Assembly (NCBI GenBank): GCA_017443345.1
Contig: JAFSNR010000021.1
Span: 1 to 64,000, forward strand
Length of the DNA stretch: 64,000 nucleotides
Source of the DNA: Prevotella sp.
Lineage (GTDB): Bacteria > Bacteroidota > Bacteroidia > Bacteroidales > Bacteroidaceae
Direction of reading: 5' to 3'
The position numbers and the translations under genes were made by a program. Positions 41,816 to 50,559 of this stretch are shown piece after piece (the first letter of the stretch is position 1; each line of letters opens with the position of its first letter). The notes below the pieces were generated by a model. The model was not told the origin of the DNA. It did not search any database and worked only from the letters and a program-made list of their open reading frames with translations.

Positions 41816-44182
41816 TTACATTCTTGCCTTCTGCTTGTCGCCGGCACCGGAGCCACGATACTTTGATTGCGCCTCGTTGAACTTCCAGGTAAGGTCGAGG
41901 GAGAAGGTACGTCGGGCAGGATTGTGGACGGTCAACTCGCGGATGCCATAGATGATGCCACCGTTCTTGTTGGTATTGAATATATCGTAGCAACGCAGGT
42001 CGGCTGTCAGGGTGCCGAGGCGGCGCAAGTTGAAGTCACGCTGCACGCCGAAGTCGCACCTGAAGCAGTTGCGGATGAGGTGGGTGTTGTCTATGTCGCC
42101 TTTCGTCGCCAGACGCATACCTGCGCTCAAGCGCCAGCCATGAGGCAGCTCCACAGTGTTGTCCCATCCAATGTTGACATACGGGCGGCTGAGGGTAATC
42201 TCGCTTCCGTTGGCACACAGCGACTTGTAGTTCTGGAACTGTGCATAGATGAACCATGTGGGATGCCAGCAGCCGATGGTGGGGCTGGCGTAGGGATTGA
42301 GGCTCAGCTTGTTGTAGCTGTCGCTGCCGTTGATGTAACGGACGAGGCTTACCATAGGATCGTCAGCGCCAGGGAAGGGTTCGGTGTCCATCGTCACAAT
42401 GTCCTTGGTGCGCGAATAGGTCACGACCATGCCTGCCCATTTGTAGGCTGCGTTGAGCGAGAGGTTGTGCGTATAGGTGGGTCTCAGGTAGGGGTTGCCG
42501 CTCTGGTAGGTATAGCGGTTGATGTAAACCGTCGAGTTGGTGAGGTAAGAGTAGCTGGGGCGCTCGATGTCTTTGCGATAGGAGAGCGAGAGCTGCACCT
42601 TGCCCACAGGCATGGAAAGCGTGGCAGTGGGGAACCAGTCGCCATAGTCGCGGCAGACCTCGTCCTCGCGCACGCCAAAGTTGAAGTAGTCGTTGGTGAG
42701 GTGTTCGTAGCGCAAGCCTATCTGGGCATAGAGCTTACCGAACTGTCGCCCGTACTCCACGAAGGCGGCAGCCGACTTCTCGTTGATTTCCGTGTCGGTG
42801 GCCTTCACGGGCAGCGTCTCGGCTGAGTTGAAGGAGTAGGCATCGGTGCGGTGGTTGTAGCTGTATTCTCCGCCGACGCTGAGATTACCTTTCAACACTG
42901 GATAGCTGAAGACGAGCTTCGTAGCCCAGAAGTTGTTGCTGCTCTTGGTGCCGTTTTTCACGTCGTGGTAAGAGCGGATGTCGTTGGCGTCTATGGTTGT
43001 CTCCTCCGTGCTGTTGTCCTCAAAGGTCTTGTCGAAGAGGCCGTCCACGTTCCAGTCGATGCCTAGATTGCCCACCTTGCCGTTATAATAGGCATTGAAG
43101 ATGTGCTTGCGGATGTCATCGACGCCGCCGCTGATATAGCTCTCCGAACGCTCGGTATAGATGCCGTTGACGTAGTTGTCGGTATAGAAGAATGCGTCGG
43201 AATTGCCGCCTGGATGGCGGTCGTACTTATAGAAAGCACCAAAACTGTGGTTCTCGTTCAGCATATAGTTCACCTGCAACTGAGGCGACCATCCCTTCCG
43301 CACACTCTCCCTCTCCTGATTGCTGCGACTGAGGTAGAAGTCGGGACCAACGTAATAGGTAAGCTCGTGCTCCTGCAGCGACTTGTAGTGACCATAGCGG
43401 CCTGCCCAGAACGAGGCGGTGACATCGAGTCCTCCTGTGCGATAGTTCACGTCGAGGTTGTTGGTCAGCGTGTGGCCATATTGGTAGATGCCTCCCAGAT
43501 TGTCCTGGAAGCTGATGCCCTCGCCTTGTGCCTTCTTCAGCGTGATGCGAACGACGGCCTTCACCGAGGCTGCATAACGGGCACCAGGGTTCTGCACCAC
43601 ATCCACATGCTGTATCTGGTCGGAGCGCAGACGAGTGAGTTCACTGATATCCTGCACCTTACGCCCGTTGATATACACCTCAGCCTCACCACGACCCAAC
43701 ACCTTTACAGCTGCATCTCGCTCAGTTTCGAGCGATGGGATCTTTGAGAGTGCGTCACTCACGGTTCCTGCTTTCTCTAAGATGGTTCCTGCAACGGTCG
43801 TCCGCATGGCATCGCCCTTCACGTGGGTCTTAGGCAGCTGACCTTTCACCACGACCTCGCTGAGCAGTTGCGTGTCTTCCTTCATCTGGATGGTCAGACC
43901 CTCGCCCGCGTTTATATATAAGGTCTGATAACCCACGCTGGTTACCTTGAACAAACCATGGTTTACATCCGTCACAATCTTGAACACACCGTCCATGTCC
44001 GTCATTGCCCCCTGCACGAAGGCAGAATCGGGCAGCGACAGCAGCACCACATTCACATAGGGCATCGGCTCGCCCTTCTCGTCAATCACTCGTCCGCCCC
44101 AGTCCTGTGTCTTAGCTTGGGCTGTCAGACTCATCATCATTGTAGCCATCAAGGCCATCATTTTCAAACTTAACTTTTTCAT
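41816..44182 (-). CDS. Outer-membrane barrel protein 1 (OMP_b-brl_3 / TonB-receptor-like)
   Basis: A 788-residue outer-membrane protein. A signal peptide (MKKLSLKMMALMATMMMSL, ending AQA) is followed by a CarboxypepD_reg-like domain (residues about 27-105), a plug-like domain (VVVKGQLPKTHVKGDAM, VYINGRKVQDISELTRL) and a large barrel. The C-terminus SKYRGSGAGDKQKARM is shared with two paralogues in the window. No TonB box is obvious. Transported substrate unknown. Confidence 0.88.
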   Translation of the reverse strand: MKKLSLKMMALMATMMMSLTAQAKTQDWGGRVIDEKGEPMPYVNVVLLSLPDSAFVQGAMTDMDGVFKIVTDVNHGLFKVTSVGYQTLYINAGEGLTIQMKEDTQLLSEVVVKGQLPKTHVKGDAMRTTVAGTILEKAGTVSDALSKIPSLETERDAAVKVLGRGEAEVYINGRKVQDISELTRLRSDQIQHVDVVQNPGARYAASVKAVVRITLKKAQGEGISFQDNLGGIYQYGHTLTNNLDVNYRTGGLDVTASFWAGRYGHYKSLQEHELTYYVGPDFYLSRSNQERESVRKGWSPQLQVNYMLNENHSFGAFYKYDRHPGGNSDAFFYTDNYVNGIYTERSESYISGGVDDIRKHIFNAYYNGKVGNLGIDWNVDGLFDKTFEDNSTEETTIDANDIRSYHDVKNGTKSSNNFWATKLVFSYPVLKGNLSVGGEYSYNHRTDAYSFNSAETLPVKATDTEINEKSAAAFVEYGRQFGKLYAQIGLRYEHLTNDYFNFGVREDEVCRDYGDWFPTATLSMPVGKVQLSLSYRKDIERPSYSYLTNSTVYINRYTYQSGNPYLRPTYTHNLSLNAAYKWAGMVVTYSRTKDIVTMDTEPFPGADDPMVSLVRYINGSDSYNKLSLNPYASPTIGCWHPTWFIYAQFQNYKSLCANGSEITLSRPYVNIGWDNTVELPHGWRLSAGMRLATKGDIDNTHLIRNCFRCDFGVQRDFNLRRLGTLTADLRCYDIFNTNKNGGIIYGIRELTVHNPARRTFSLDLTWKFNEAQSKYRGSGAGDKQKARM

Positions 44183-44220
44183 AACTTTGCAATTTTGAAC
44201 AATTTGTCGTTTTGACGATG

Positions 44221-44285
44221 CAAAGATATGCTAAAGTTGCGCCTTATCTCCAATCTGTGACGAATGGTACGATTCTGTGACGAAT
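44221..44285 (-). promoter_or_regulatory. Promoter and paired boxes of barrel gene 1
   Basis: TATCTTTG at 44228-44221 is the -7 element. Two boxes, TGTGACGAATGGTA (44256) and TGTGACGAATAGTA (44276) as read on the + strand, lie 20 bp apart upstream of it. The same pair precedes barrel gene 2. Confidence 0.75.
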
Positions 44286-44296
44286 AGTATCAATTA

Positions 44297-44610
44297 TTAT
44301 TCAAGTAATTGTTTCGCTACATCGGAAATCCGTGATTGTGACGAGGGTTTGGTAATGAAAATGGCGATGGGAAGTTGCCGTCCATCCTCCAAAATGATAA
44401 TTCCTGCATCGCAGATGCCTGATGGCAGACCTGATGGCAATGGGAACCCTGTACCTGTCTTATGAACAACTTTGGCTGAAGATGGAACTGCAGCAGGCAG
44501 ACGATCTCCACCTGTCTGACATTCCTCCATCAGTTGACTTTCAGTCGACTTCTGTCGCGACTCGGCAGTGTCGATGCAAGTACAACGATTATGACTAAGA
44601 TACGTAACAT
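44297..44610 (-). pseudogene. Class A beta-lactamase relic
   Basis: The last 77 codons (MEECQTGGDRLPAAVPSSAK, HKTGTG, SDVAKQLLE) match the C-terminus of the intact enzyme at 50955-51761. Upstream, in another frame, a start and signal-like piece (MLRILVIIVVLASTLPS) begin at 44610. The catalytic SxxK and SDN parts are missing, so an internal deletion with frame loss has destroyed the gene. Confidence 0.85.
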
Positions 44611-44614
44611 ATTT

Positions 44615-45067
44615 TTATCCCTCAACAAACGATCCTATTTCTATGAGGTTCCCATCAGGGTCGGCAACGTAGCAAGTGCGTTGTCCCCAAGGTTCAGTAG
44701 TCGGAGGAAGTACGGACTTTGCGCCATTGTTAAGAGCATTCTGATACTCTTTGTCAACATCGGCGAAAGTAGGTACATCAAAGCTCAACTCTATTGTTCC
44801 ATTTAGTCCTTGAGGATAATGGAACTTTTGTGAAACCATCTGCTCAAAAGCACTACGTGGGAAGAGAATGATTCTATTGTTGCCAAGGAACATCTCCACA
44901 TTTGGCTGTACACCATCCCATGAAGTGGTAAAGCCAAAGGCTTTCGTATAGAACTCAACGGTAGCCTTGTTATTGTTTGTAAACAGTCCAACGGTGTTGA
45001 ACGTAAAGCGGGGTTCTTGCTTTGCAAGCGACCCAAGGTCGAGCGGGGACGTTATTTCTTTCTCCAT
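44615..45067 (-). CDS. VOC-family (glyoxalase/bleomycin-resistance-like) protein
   Basis: A 150-residue protein with the paired beta-alpha-beta-beta-beta fold of the VOC superfamily: NTVGLFTNNNKATVEFYTKA at the start of the first module, and PPTTEPWGQRTCYVADPDGN LIEI at the end of the second. These are typical of small enzymes or drug-binding proteins. It is in a run with a flavodoxin-type reductase. Confidence 0.85.
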   Translation of the reverse strand: MEKEITSPLDLGSLAKQEPRFTFNTVGLFTNNNKATVEFYTKAFGFTTSWDGVQPNVEMFLGNNRIILFPRSAFEQMVSQKFHYPQGLNGTIELSFDVPTFADVDKEYQNALNNGAKSVLPPTTEPWGQRTCYVADPDGNLIEIGSFVEG

Positions 45068-45091
45068 ATTTGTATCTTTTTATTGCTCATC

Positions 45092-45622
45092 TTATATCGA
45101 ACAACCTAATATGTATGCTTCATTCAGCGCATCGGTATTTTTGATGTCACCCTTGTCTTTAACTCCTCTAACGAGCACTTTGCCAGCGTCCTCTATATCA
45201 AAGAACTTCAAGCAGAGGTTGTATTCCGTCAGTATGGCATCGAATAATTCTGGCAGCGATGCGGCACCAACAAGCAACAATGCCATCTTCTTAATGTGGA
45301 ACGAGTCGCGGATGGGATTGTGGAATCTGTCGATGACGGCTTTCAATTGAGCACTGATGCCATAGAAATAAACTGGCGAGGCAATGACGAGCATTTCTGC
45401 TTGACTCATCTTTTCATAGATAATGGCCATGTCATCCTTCTGTGCACAGGTACCGTTGGCTTTGAAGCAGGCGTTACATCCTAAACACGGATTCACCTGA
45501 TAATCACGTACAGAGACAATCTCCACATGATGATGCGCTGCAGCTCCTTTGGCAAAAGCTTCAGCCAACAGTTCAGTATTACCGCCCTTACGAGGACTTC
45601 CGGATAAAATCAATATGTTCAT
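45092..45622 (-). CDS. Flavodoxin family NAD(P)H-dependent oxidoreductase
   Basis: A 176-residue flavoprotein related to that at 40523. It has NILILSGSPRKGGNTELL (FMN phosphate loop), CLGCNACFKANGTC and ASPVYFYGISAQLKAVIDRF. It lies 24 bases upstream of the VOC gene and 26 bases after the lipoprotein gene, in one probable operon. Confidence 0.85.
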   Translation of the reverse strand: MNILILSGSPRKGGNTELLAEAFAKGAAAHHHVEIVSVRDYQVNPCLGCNACFKANGTCAQKDDMAIIYEKMSQAEMLVIASPVYFYGISAQLKAVIDRFHNPIRDSFHIKKMALLLVGAASLPELFDAILTEYNLCLKFFDIEDAGKVLVRGVKDKGDIKNTDALNEAYILGCSI

Positions 45623-45648
45623 TCTTTGTCTGATAATGGTAAATCCAA

Positions 45649-46635
45649 TTATTTCAAATACTCCATAATTCCTTTACGATACAACTCTGCAGGGTCTGTG
45701 ATGCCTGTCGCAGAGAGACGGTCAAAGATCTGGCAGAAAGTCTTCACATCAGCTTCGCTAAAGTTACGATAATCCTCTGTTTCCTTGCCTGCTATCTTGC
45801 AATTATACCAACACGCCAGACTCTCGAAAGCGCTCCAGGGTACATAGGTCAAATCCTTCGTTGAGTCCATGGTACGAATATATTCCTTCATCTCCTCTAC
45901 AATAGGATCGATACTATCCTGCATCAAGAAGATGCCAAACTCATGGCTGAACATCGAAAGCTGATAGTCCAGAGACTGATTGTAAAAGACAGTATTGGTA
46001 TTCTCGTTCAGATTGTTGTAAGATGGGCCTTTTGCGCCTGCACGATACAACAGCCAATGATAGTCGCCTCTATTCCAAGTATAGCCAGTAACGCGCTCCC
46101 AATCTTTAACGAAAGAATGGTCCTTCATGTGTTGGCTCAACTGATTCTGACGTTCTTCCATATCCTTCTTTGCCTGAGGATAGACAGTCTTGAGATAGTT
46201 GTCATAATTATCGACATACACTTTGGCAATGGCATTGGCTATGTTCATGATCTCATCAGGAGAGTTATAGCTTTTGGCCATCTCCTGATATTTGTCCATG
46301 ACTTTCTGAAGACTGTCCGCATTTGCGAATGTCTCTGCCGAGACCATAAAGAAGAATGTACCTGACAACATACCGCCTTCGCCTTGTCCGAACGTCAGGT
46401 AGTCCTTGTATTTCTGCAAGGTATCTACAGCAGCCTTGGGGAGCGTATGGCTATATTTCGCTGTGTATTCTTCATCAGAGAATCCCAGTCCGGCAAGTGT
46501 ATAGAGATGAGTTACATAGTTCACCTCAGGGCGAATCTCAAACAAGATCTTAACTTCGTCAGCCTGTTTGCTAGGCTGACTGCCACAGCTAATTAGCAAC
46601 AGTGCGAATAACAAATATAATACTGTTCTTTTCAT
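45649..46635 (-). CDS. Lipoprotein of unknown function
   Basis: A 328-residue protein with a lipobox (LLISCGSQ; Cys at residue 17). The mature part is mostly helical with an internal VNYVTHLYTLAGLGFSDEEY and a SHEFGIFLM motif, and I do not recognise it as a known enzyme. The His-Glu pair could hint at a degenerate metallopeptidase, but HExxH is absent. No clear promoter was found in the 46636-46757 gap. Confidence 0.7.
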   Translation of the reverse strand: MKRTVLYLLFALLLISCGSQPSKQADEVKILFEIRPEVNYVTHLYTLAGLGFSDEEYTAKYSHTLPKAAVDTLQKYKDYLTFGQGEGGMLSGTFFFMVSAETFANADSLQKVMDKYQEMAKSYNSPDEIMNIANAIAKVYVDNYDNYLKTVYPQAKKDMEERQNQLSQHMKDHSFVKDWERVTGYTWNRGDYHWLLYRAGAKGPSYNNLNENTNTVFYNQSLDYQLSMFSHEFGIFLMQDSIDPIVEEMKEYIRTMDSTKDLTYVPWSAFESLACWYNCKIAGKETEDYRNFSEADVKTFCQIFDRLSATGITDPAELYRKGIMEYLK

Positions 46636-46761
46636 ATTACTTCTTTATCAATTTGACATTCTGTCTTATTACGTCGCGTCTCGGCTTCACTATCCAGCCA
46701 AGGACACAATAACAGTCTTTCCGTTTCCATCTTCTTATTATCATTTCATTTGCTGGTTTAC

Positions 46762-46978
46762 TTAATACTCGGGCTTTGCCCAGAAGAAATCTGAATCGGT
46801 AGTTGAGTCGCAACCCTTCCAGTTGTCGCTGCTATAGTCTGTGGGGAATAGAACAAAATCATTTTCTGAGGGATTCTCACGCTGCCAAGAATCGTGGATA
46901 CATCGTATTTCTTGCAAAGACGTAGCGGTTCTAGGTTGTTGTCACGGGCAACTATTTGGGTGCTATCTGGTTTCTGCA
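46762..46978 (-). pseudogene. Transglutaminase-like gene, 3' remnant
   Basis: Reading with one frameshift gives NNLEPLRLCKKYD, then WQRENPSENDF, and finally STTDSDFFWAKPEY before the stop. These match the last 60 residues of the intact transglutaminase-like protein at 62065 (CKKYSRFNPESDY, TTTDPNFFWANPE). The catalytic part is missing; the remnant begins exactly at the end of the DUF6266-like gene. Confidence 0.8.
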
Positions 46979-47883
46979 TTGTTGAGATAAAGGTCAGATT
47001 CTATATCTATTGACTTCTTGTAGCTGTACTCAACAGCCTTTGCCAGGCTGCACAGGTCACTGCCGAACCCTTCTTCGTTGAGCACAAGCTGGCAGTTGCT
47101 ACGGAACCAGCCGCCACTCACGGCCTCTCGGCTGACAATGATACCGGCTGCCACTACGTCGCCGCCACGGCCCAGCACGAAGTTGAAGTGATCTGTATCG
47201 AACTCGAAAGTTGAGAAGTTCAGTTGGTTCATCTTGTTCGAGCATGGAAACTCGCCCTGACTGTTCACAATCTCCGTGCTCATGGGCGCATCCGACCCGT
47301 CAGTGTTGCAGGGATTGAGTACGAGACGAGCCATCTCTGTTGCATACATGCTTTCGTGCTTCTGAACAGTTACGAACGTCACCAGGTCGCCGCGCTGCAA
47401 GCCCCATGCATTGACAAAGTCAGCGTAGGCCCGACTGGGGCTGTTGACATACGCCTTGTGGCCCCCTGCGGCATCAATGCCCACGGAAACTACGGGAAGA
47501 TGCCCTTCGGAGATGATGGCTGCGAAGGGCGTCCACTTCTGACTCTGAAGGGGAATGAACTGGTAGAACTGGTCCAGCCCCTGGCCTGATTCCTCAAGGG
47601 TCGCCACGTGCTCACGAAGGTATTTCAGATTAACCCTCTTGAACTTATTCATACAGTCGAAGCTATTATCGTAGTCTTCAAAGGAATGGTCACAGATTCC
47701 TTTTAACATGCTGTAAGCCTTATTTACTGCTTTGAGCAGGACGCGCTGCTGCGACTGGGCCTCTGTCTTGGGATTCTTCGGCTTAGTGAGAGTCCTTGCG
47801 ATGGTCTTACCTCCACGCTGGTAGTACGTCCTGTTACCGAGCTTCCCGATAGCACCATTCATGTCTTTAGTCATTTCTGCCAT
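46963..47883 (-). CDS. DUF6266-like hypothetical protein
   Basis: A 306-residue protein. The N-terminus (MNGAIGKLGNRTYYQRGGKT, TLTKPKNPKTEAQSQQR) is like the Bacteroidota DUF6266 group: a GxxGxVGNxxxY head and a TKPKNPxTxAQxxxR loop. The C-terminal 200 residues look like beta-rich modules. The function is unknown. Its last codons overlap the transglutaminase remnant, so it may have arrived by insertion. It is preceded by an unusual repeat-rich leader. Confidence 0.65.
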   Translation of the reverse strand: MAEMTKDMNGAIGKLGNRTYYQRGGKTIARTLTKPKNPKTEAQSQQRVLLKAVNKAYSMLKGICDHSFEDYDNSFDCMNKFKRVNLKYLREHVATLEESGQGLDQFYQFIPLQSQKWTPFAAIISEGHLPVVSVGIDAAGGHKAYVNSPSRAYADFVNAWGLQRGDLVTFVTVQKHESMYATEMARLVLNPCNTDGSDAPMSTEIVNSQGEFPCSNKMNQLNFSTFEFDTDHFNFVLGRGGDVVAAGIIVSREAVSGGWFRSNCQLVLNEEGFGSDLCSLAKAVEYSYKKSIDIESDLYLNNAETR

Positions 47884-47930
47884 AATGCTACATATATTTA
47901 GTTCAAACTTCTATCATATTTTTCTCTAGT

Positions 47931-48014
47931 TTTACTCCAGTTCTTCTCTAGTCTAACTCTAATTCTTATAACTAGAGATAAACTAGAGATGAATTAGAGA
48001 TGTATTAGAGATAT
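47931..48014 (-). repeat. 11-bp repeats forming a long leader hairpin
   Basis: ACTAGAGATAA, ACTAGAGATGA, ATTAGAGATGT and ATTAGAGATAT follow each other on the + strand (47971-48014). A matching set of CTCTAGT/CTCCAGT/CTCTAAT units lies in opposite orientation (47931-47963). In the RNA made from the promoter at 48030, the two arms can pair into a long stem. Confidence 0.8.
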
Positions 48015-48017
48015 AAT

Positions 48018-48689
48018 TTATGCAAAGATACGATAAAATTTGGAAATGTACAAGTAAAAACGCAAAAAAAATACCATTATCGAAAAGAATGGCTTCATGG
48101 CCTTTATCCAATTATCCAAAAACAGCATCTGATCTTCAGTATGAAACCAATGTTCACCATTCTTCATGATAGTTAGAGTGGCTTGATGCTTATTGGCAAA
48201 GTCGGTGATAGTCTCTAATGAAGTCAGATGGTCATTGCTGCCGTACAGAATCTGCGTTGGTACGCGCCATTTTATAGGGTGGCTTCTTACATAACTCAGA
48301 TACTCCCACGACAAATCTTCGCCAAATTCTGTGTGAACCACACCTTCTGATTCCAATTCCTGTTCTGTGACATTGGCCCACTTCATCATGTCGGAAATCA
48401 GTGTCTCCATATCCACAATTGGAGAGATGAAATATGCCTTCTGAATCATATCGTCAATGCCAGCATTTATGCTGAAGAAAGCCCCTATGCTGTTGGCAAT
48501 CAGGATGACGTTCTCGTATTTGCTTTTCAATTCTTTTACAGCATCGTAAATTTCCATCCCTGTTTCCCAAGGAGTGAACGTCTGATAATCCAAGCCTATC
48601 ACTTCGTTGTCAGGAAACAGCGGCTTGTAGTGCTCACTCTCTGTTGCACTACCGCCTTTACCATGTATGTATATTATTGCTTCCATCAT
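48018..48689 (-). CDS. Alpha/beta hydrolase
   Basis: A 223-residue hydrolase. IIYIHGKGGSATESE near the start, the nucleophile serine in IANSIGAFF, the Asp in LYGSNDHLTSL and the His in NGEHWFH form a complete triad. The tail after WIKAMKPF is a hydrophobic/aromatic extension (FFSIMVFFLRFYLYISKFY) translated from the promoter zone of the next gene; the original stop is probably lost. Substrate unknown. Confidence 0.8.
   Translation of the reverse strand: MMEAIIYIHGKGGSATESEHYKPLFPDNEVIGLDYQTFTPWETGMEIYDAVKELKSKYENVILIANSIGAFFSINAGIDDMIQKAYFISPIVDMETLISDMMKWANVTEQELESEGVVHTEFGEDLSWEYLSYVRSHPIKWRVPTQILYGSNDHLTSLETITDFANKHQATLTIMKNGEHWFHTEDQMLFLDNWIKAMKPFFSIMVFFLRFYLYISKFYRIFA
48023..48030 (-). 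promoter_or_regulatory. Promoter of the DUF6266-like gene
   Basis: TATCTTTG followed by CATAAA on the minus strand. It lies inside the end of the hydrolase gene (48018-48689), and gives a leader of about 130 bases containing the 11-bp repeats. Confidence 0.75.
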
Positions 48690-48692
48690 CTA

Positions 48693-49106
48693 TTAATGTC
48701 CTTTATGCTTTTCTTTTTTCTTGGCCTGACGCAGGTCGAACTGGCGTTGTTTTTCAGCCTCACGTTCTGCCTTTGAGCGCAGTTTTCGCTCGGTTTTGTT
48801 CTGCTTTTGTTGTATCTTCAGAGCTTGTTGAGACTTAGTGCCAATGCCTTTTGATTGCATTTGTTTCTTAGCTTCACGAAGTTGCCGCTTGGGATTGCTT
48901 TTTCTTTCTGATTCGGCAGGAACTTCAACAGCCTGACTGAATTGGAGGCAATTCCAGTTCTTATCAATAAACTCCATCACCTCCTTTTCTGTCGGCTCTG
49001 CACCAAACGTAACCTTACAGGCACGCAGTCCCTGCTTATCAATCATCTCGAACAGTCCAATCCAGAAAGGATCTTCAAACAGAACAGTCAGCGAACCTGT
49101 GGTCAT
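48693..49106 (-). CDS. YjdF-like (DUF2992) protein
   Basis: A 137-residue protein. The N-terminal part (GSLTVLFEDPFWIGLFEMID, ACKVTFGAEPTEKEVMEFI) is typical of YjdF proteins. The C-terminal half (about 70-137) is extremely basic (KRQLREAKKQ, RKLRSKAEREAEKQRQ) as expected for RNA binding. It lies three bases upstream of the hydrolase gene. No yjdF riboswitch was recognised upstream. Confidence 0.85.
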   Translation of the reverse strand: MTTGSLTVLFEDPFWIGLFEMIDKQGLRACKVTFGAEPTEKEVMEFIDKNWNCLQFSQAVEVPAESERKSNPKRQLREAKKQMQSKGIGTKSQQALKIQQKQNKTERKLRSKAEREAEKQRQFDLRQAKKKEKHKGH

Positions 49107-49218
49107 ACCTTATATCCAGATTTACTATTTCATACTCAGCATAGTTGTCGAGCAAAAAATCACCAATAGGCAACAGATAGAATTCCTTAATAGATGAAGC
49201 TGCCCGTCCAATGCATTT
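49075..49218 (-). pseudogene. Gene fragment upstream of yjdF-like gene
   Basis: A 47-codon frame without start codon encodes GRAASSIKEFYLLPIGDFLL and on to NYAEYEIVNLDIRYD before running into the yjdF-like gene in another frame. It is protein-like and likely the inside of a lost gene; the family is not recognised. Confidence 0.4.
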
Positions 49219-49226
49219 TTATTATT

Positions 49227-50048
49227 TCAGAATTGATATTTTACAGTCTGTTCTTCTATAATCAATCCGCCATTTCTGAAGCGGTAGCTTCTCAATGAAT
49301 TGCAACCACATTCCAAAGAGTCAGCACCGGCGTGAAGCTTATAGAAATAATATGGTGTCATTTCATTGCCAGTCTGAGGATCCACAGCCCACCAACCAAA
49401 GCCGTTGAACCAGACTTCTGCCCAGGCATGGAATGTCATGCTACCTTGATTGAAAACCATACCTCTGACAAAGCGTGCTGGGATATTCCTATTTCGCATC
49501 AGGGCCAAGAAGATGTTTGTACATTCGGAACAAGTGCCCATCATCGTCTCCAAAGAATAATCAGAACTCATGCAACTCACATCTCCGTTATAAATTCTTT
49601 GTGCCAATAGTTCATCGAACTTTAGACTTGATGATACAGCAAGTGCTTTGCGGATAATCTCGACAACAGTCTTCTCATTACCGCTGAATATGCTATCTGC
49701 CAGATGTCTGGTACTTTCAGATTCGCTATTAACAAAAGCTGTTGGCTTTAGATACTTCTGCAACTTATTTTCATATGTCTTGCTAGCCACATAAGGCGCA
49801 TATCTTAAGTTTTTGACCGTTTGTACATCTTCCCATTCGTTGAAAGTTGAGATTCTGACAATGACAGCCGTATCACTGTTTTCAATTATTTCGAGCAGTT
49901 TTTGTGGATAACTGTCTATAGCTTCTAACGACATAATGCCGGTGCCAAGTTTTACTACATGTTCGACTTGGGCGGAAATTGGGTGAATGCATAAACAGGC
50001 AATCAATACTGCTAATGCTTTGATGGCGTTCAATACAATTGTCTTCAT
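49227..50048 (-). CDS. Transglutaminase-like domain protein 1
   Basis: A 273-residue secreted protein with a signal peptide (ending HPISAQ). The Transglut_core triad is present: Cys in MMGTCSECTNIFL, His in MTFHAWAEVWFN and Asp in WWAVDPQTGNE. Members act as peptidases or transamidases in the periplasm. It is last in a run of five tightly packed genes starting at 52678. Confidence 0.88.
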   Translation of the reverse strand: MKTIVLNAIKALAVLIACLCIHPISAQVEHVVKLGTGIMSLEAIDSYPQKLLEIIENSDTAVIVRISTFNEWEDVQTVKNLRYAPYVASKTYENKLQKYLKPTAFVNSESESTRHLADSIFSGNEKTVVEIIRKALAVSSSLKFDELLAQRIYNGDVSCMSSDYSLETMMGTCSECTNIFLALMRNRNIPARFVRGMVFNQGSMTFHAWAEVWFNGFGWWAVDPQTGNEMTPYYFYKLHAGADSLECGCNSLRSYRFRNGGLIIEEQTVKYQF

Positions 50049-50061
50049 AACGTTTCTGTTT

Positions 50062-50559
50062 TTATATGGTTTTGTTACGTATTAAATGTCCTTCCTGTAT
50101 GGCTGCGAAGAGGGCGACGCAAGCAATCATCCATGCAAGAATGATGAAGTATGACTGCCCAATAGTCATCATGCCGATAAAAAGCAGAAAGCCCGTCAAC
50201 TTGTTGGCTTTAGTGTGTAAGTATTCAATTCTATGCCTTACCACATACGAGCAGATTGCATTGAACATTCTCACCAGCGTAACAAGCCAAATCATCACCC
50301 ATAGCGTTGCAGGTAACTTCAGCCAAGGGAACAACTTATATCCTACAGCCAAGACAAACACGAAGTCTGCTAAACCATCCAATCTAGCTCCGAATTTACT
50401 TTCCACGTCCAATCGCCTGGCCAGAAAGCCGTCGAGCATGTCCGTAGTTCCTCCTATCACGTAAAGCACCCAGAAGGACATAGTCATTGCATCCACCAAG
50501 AGCAAAGGCAGACACAATGCAATTCGCGATACAGATAGGAGATTCGGAATTTGTTTCAT
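50062..50559 (-). CDS. CDP-alcohol phosphatidyltransferase
   Basis: A 165-residue membrane enzyme that transfers a phosphatidyl group from CDP-diacylglycerol to an alcohol. The signature DxxDGxxARxxxxxxxxGxxxDxxxD appears as DMLDGFLARRLD and GARLDGLAD. Its size is near that of PgsA. The ATG overlaps the stop of the upstream gene. It does not look like the chromosomal housekeeping copy, given its accessory neighbours; the alcohol is unknown. Confidence 0.88.
   Translation of the reverse strand: MKQIPNLLSVSRIALCLPLLLVDAMTMSFWVLYVIGGTTDMLDGFLARRLDVESKFGARLDGLADFVFVLAVGYKLFPWLKLPATLWVMIWLVTLVRMFNAICSYVVRHRIEYLHTKANKLTGFLLFIGMMTIGQSYFIILAWMIACVALFAAIQEGHLIRNKTI

Noticed and set aside
42000-43750. 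Long plus-strand frames antisense to barrel genes and to the M13 gene (57892-59700)
   Set aside because: They are shadows caused by codon bias in the GC-rich minus-strand genes and lack promoters or domains.
47931-48014. CRISPR-like array before the DUF6266-like gene
   Set aside because: Units are 11 bp and contiguous, with mirrored arms; this is a hairpin, not a spacer array.
49107-49226. yjdF riboswitch upstream of the YjdF-like gene
   Set aside because: The stretch carries a protein-like remnant and no recognisable riboswitch pairing.
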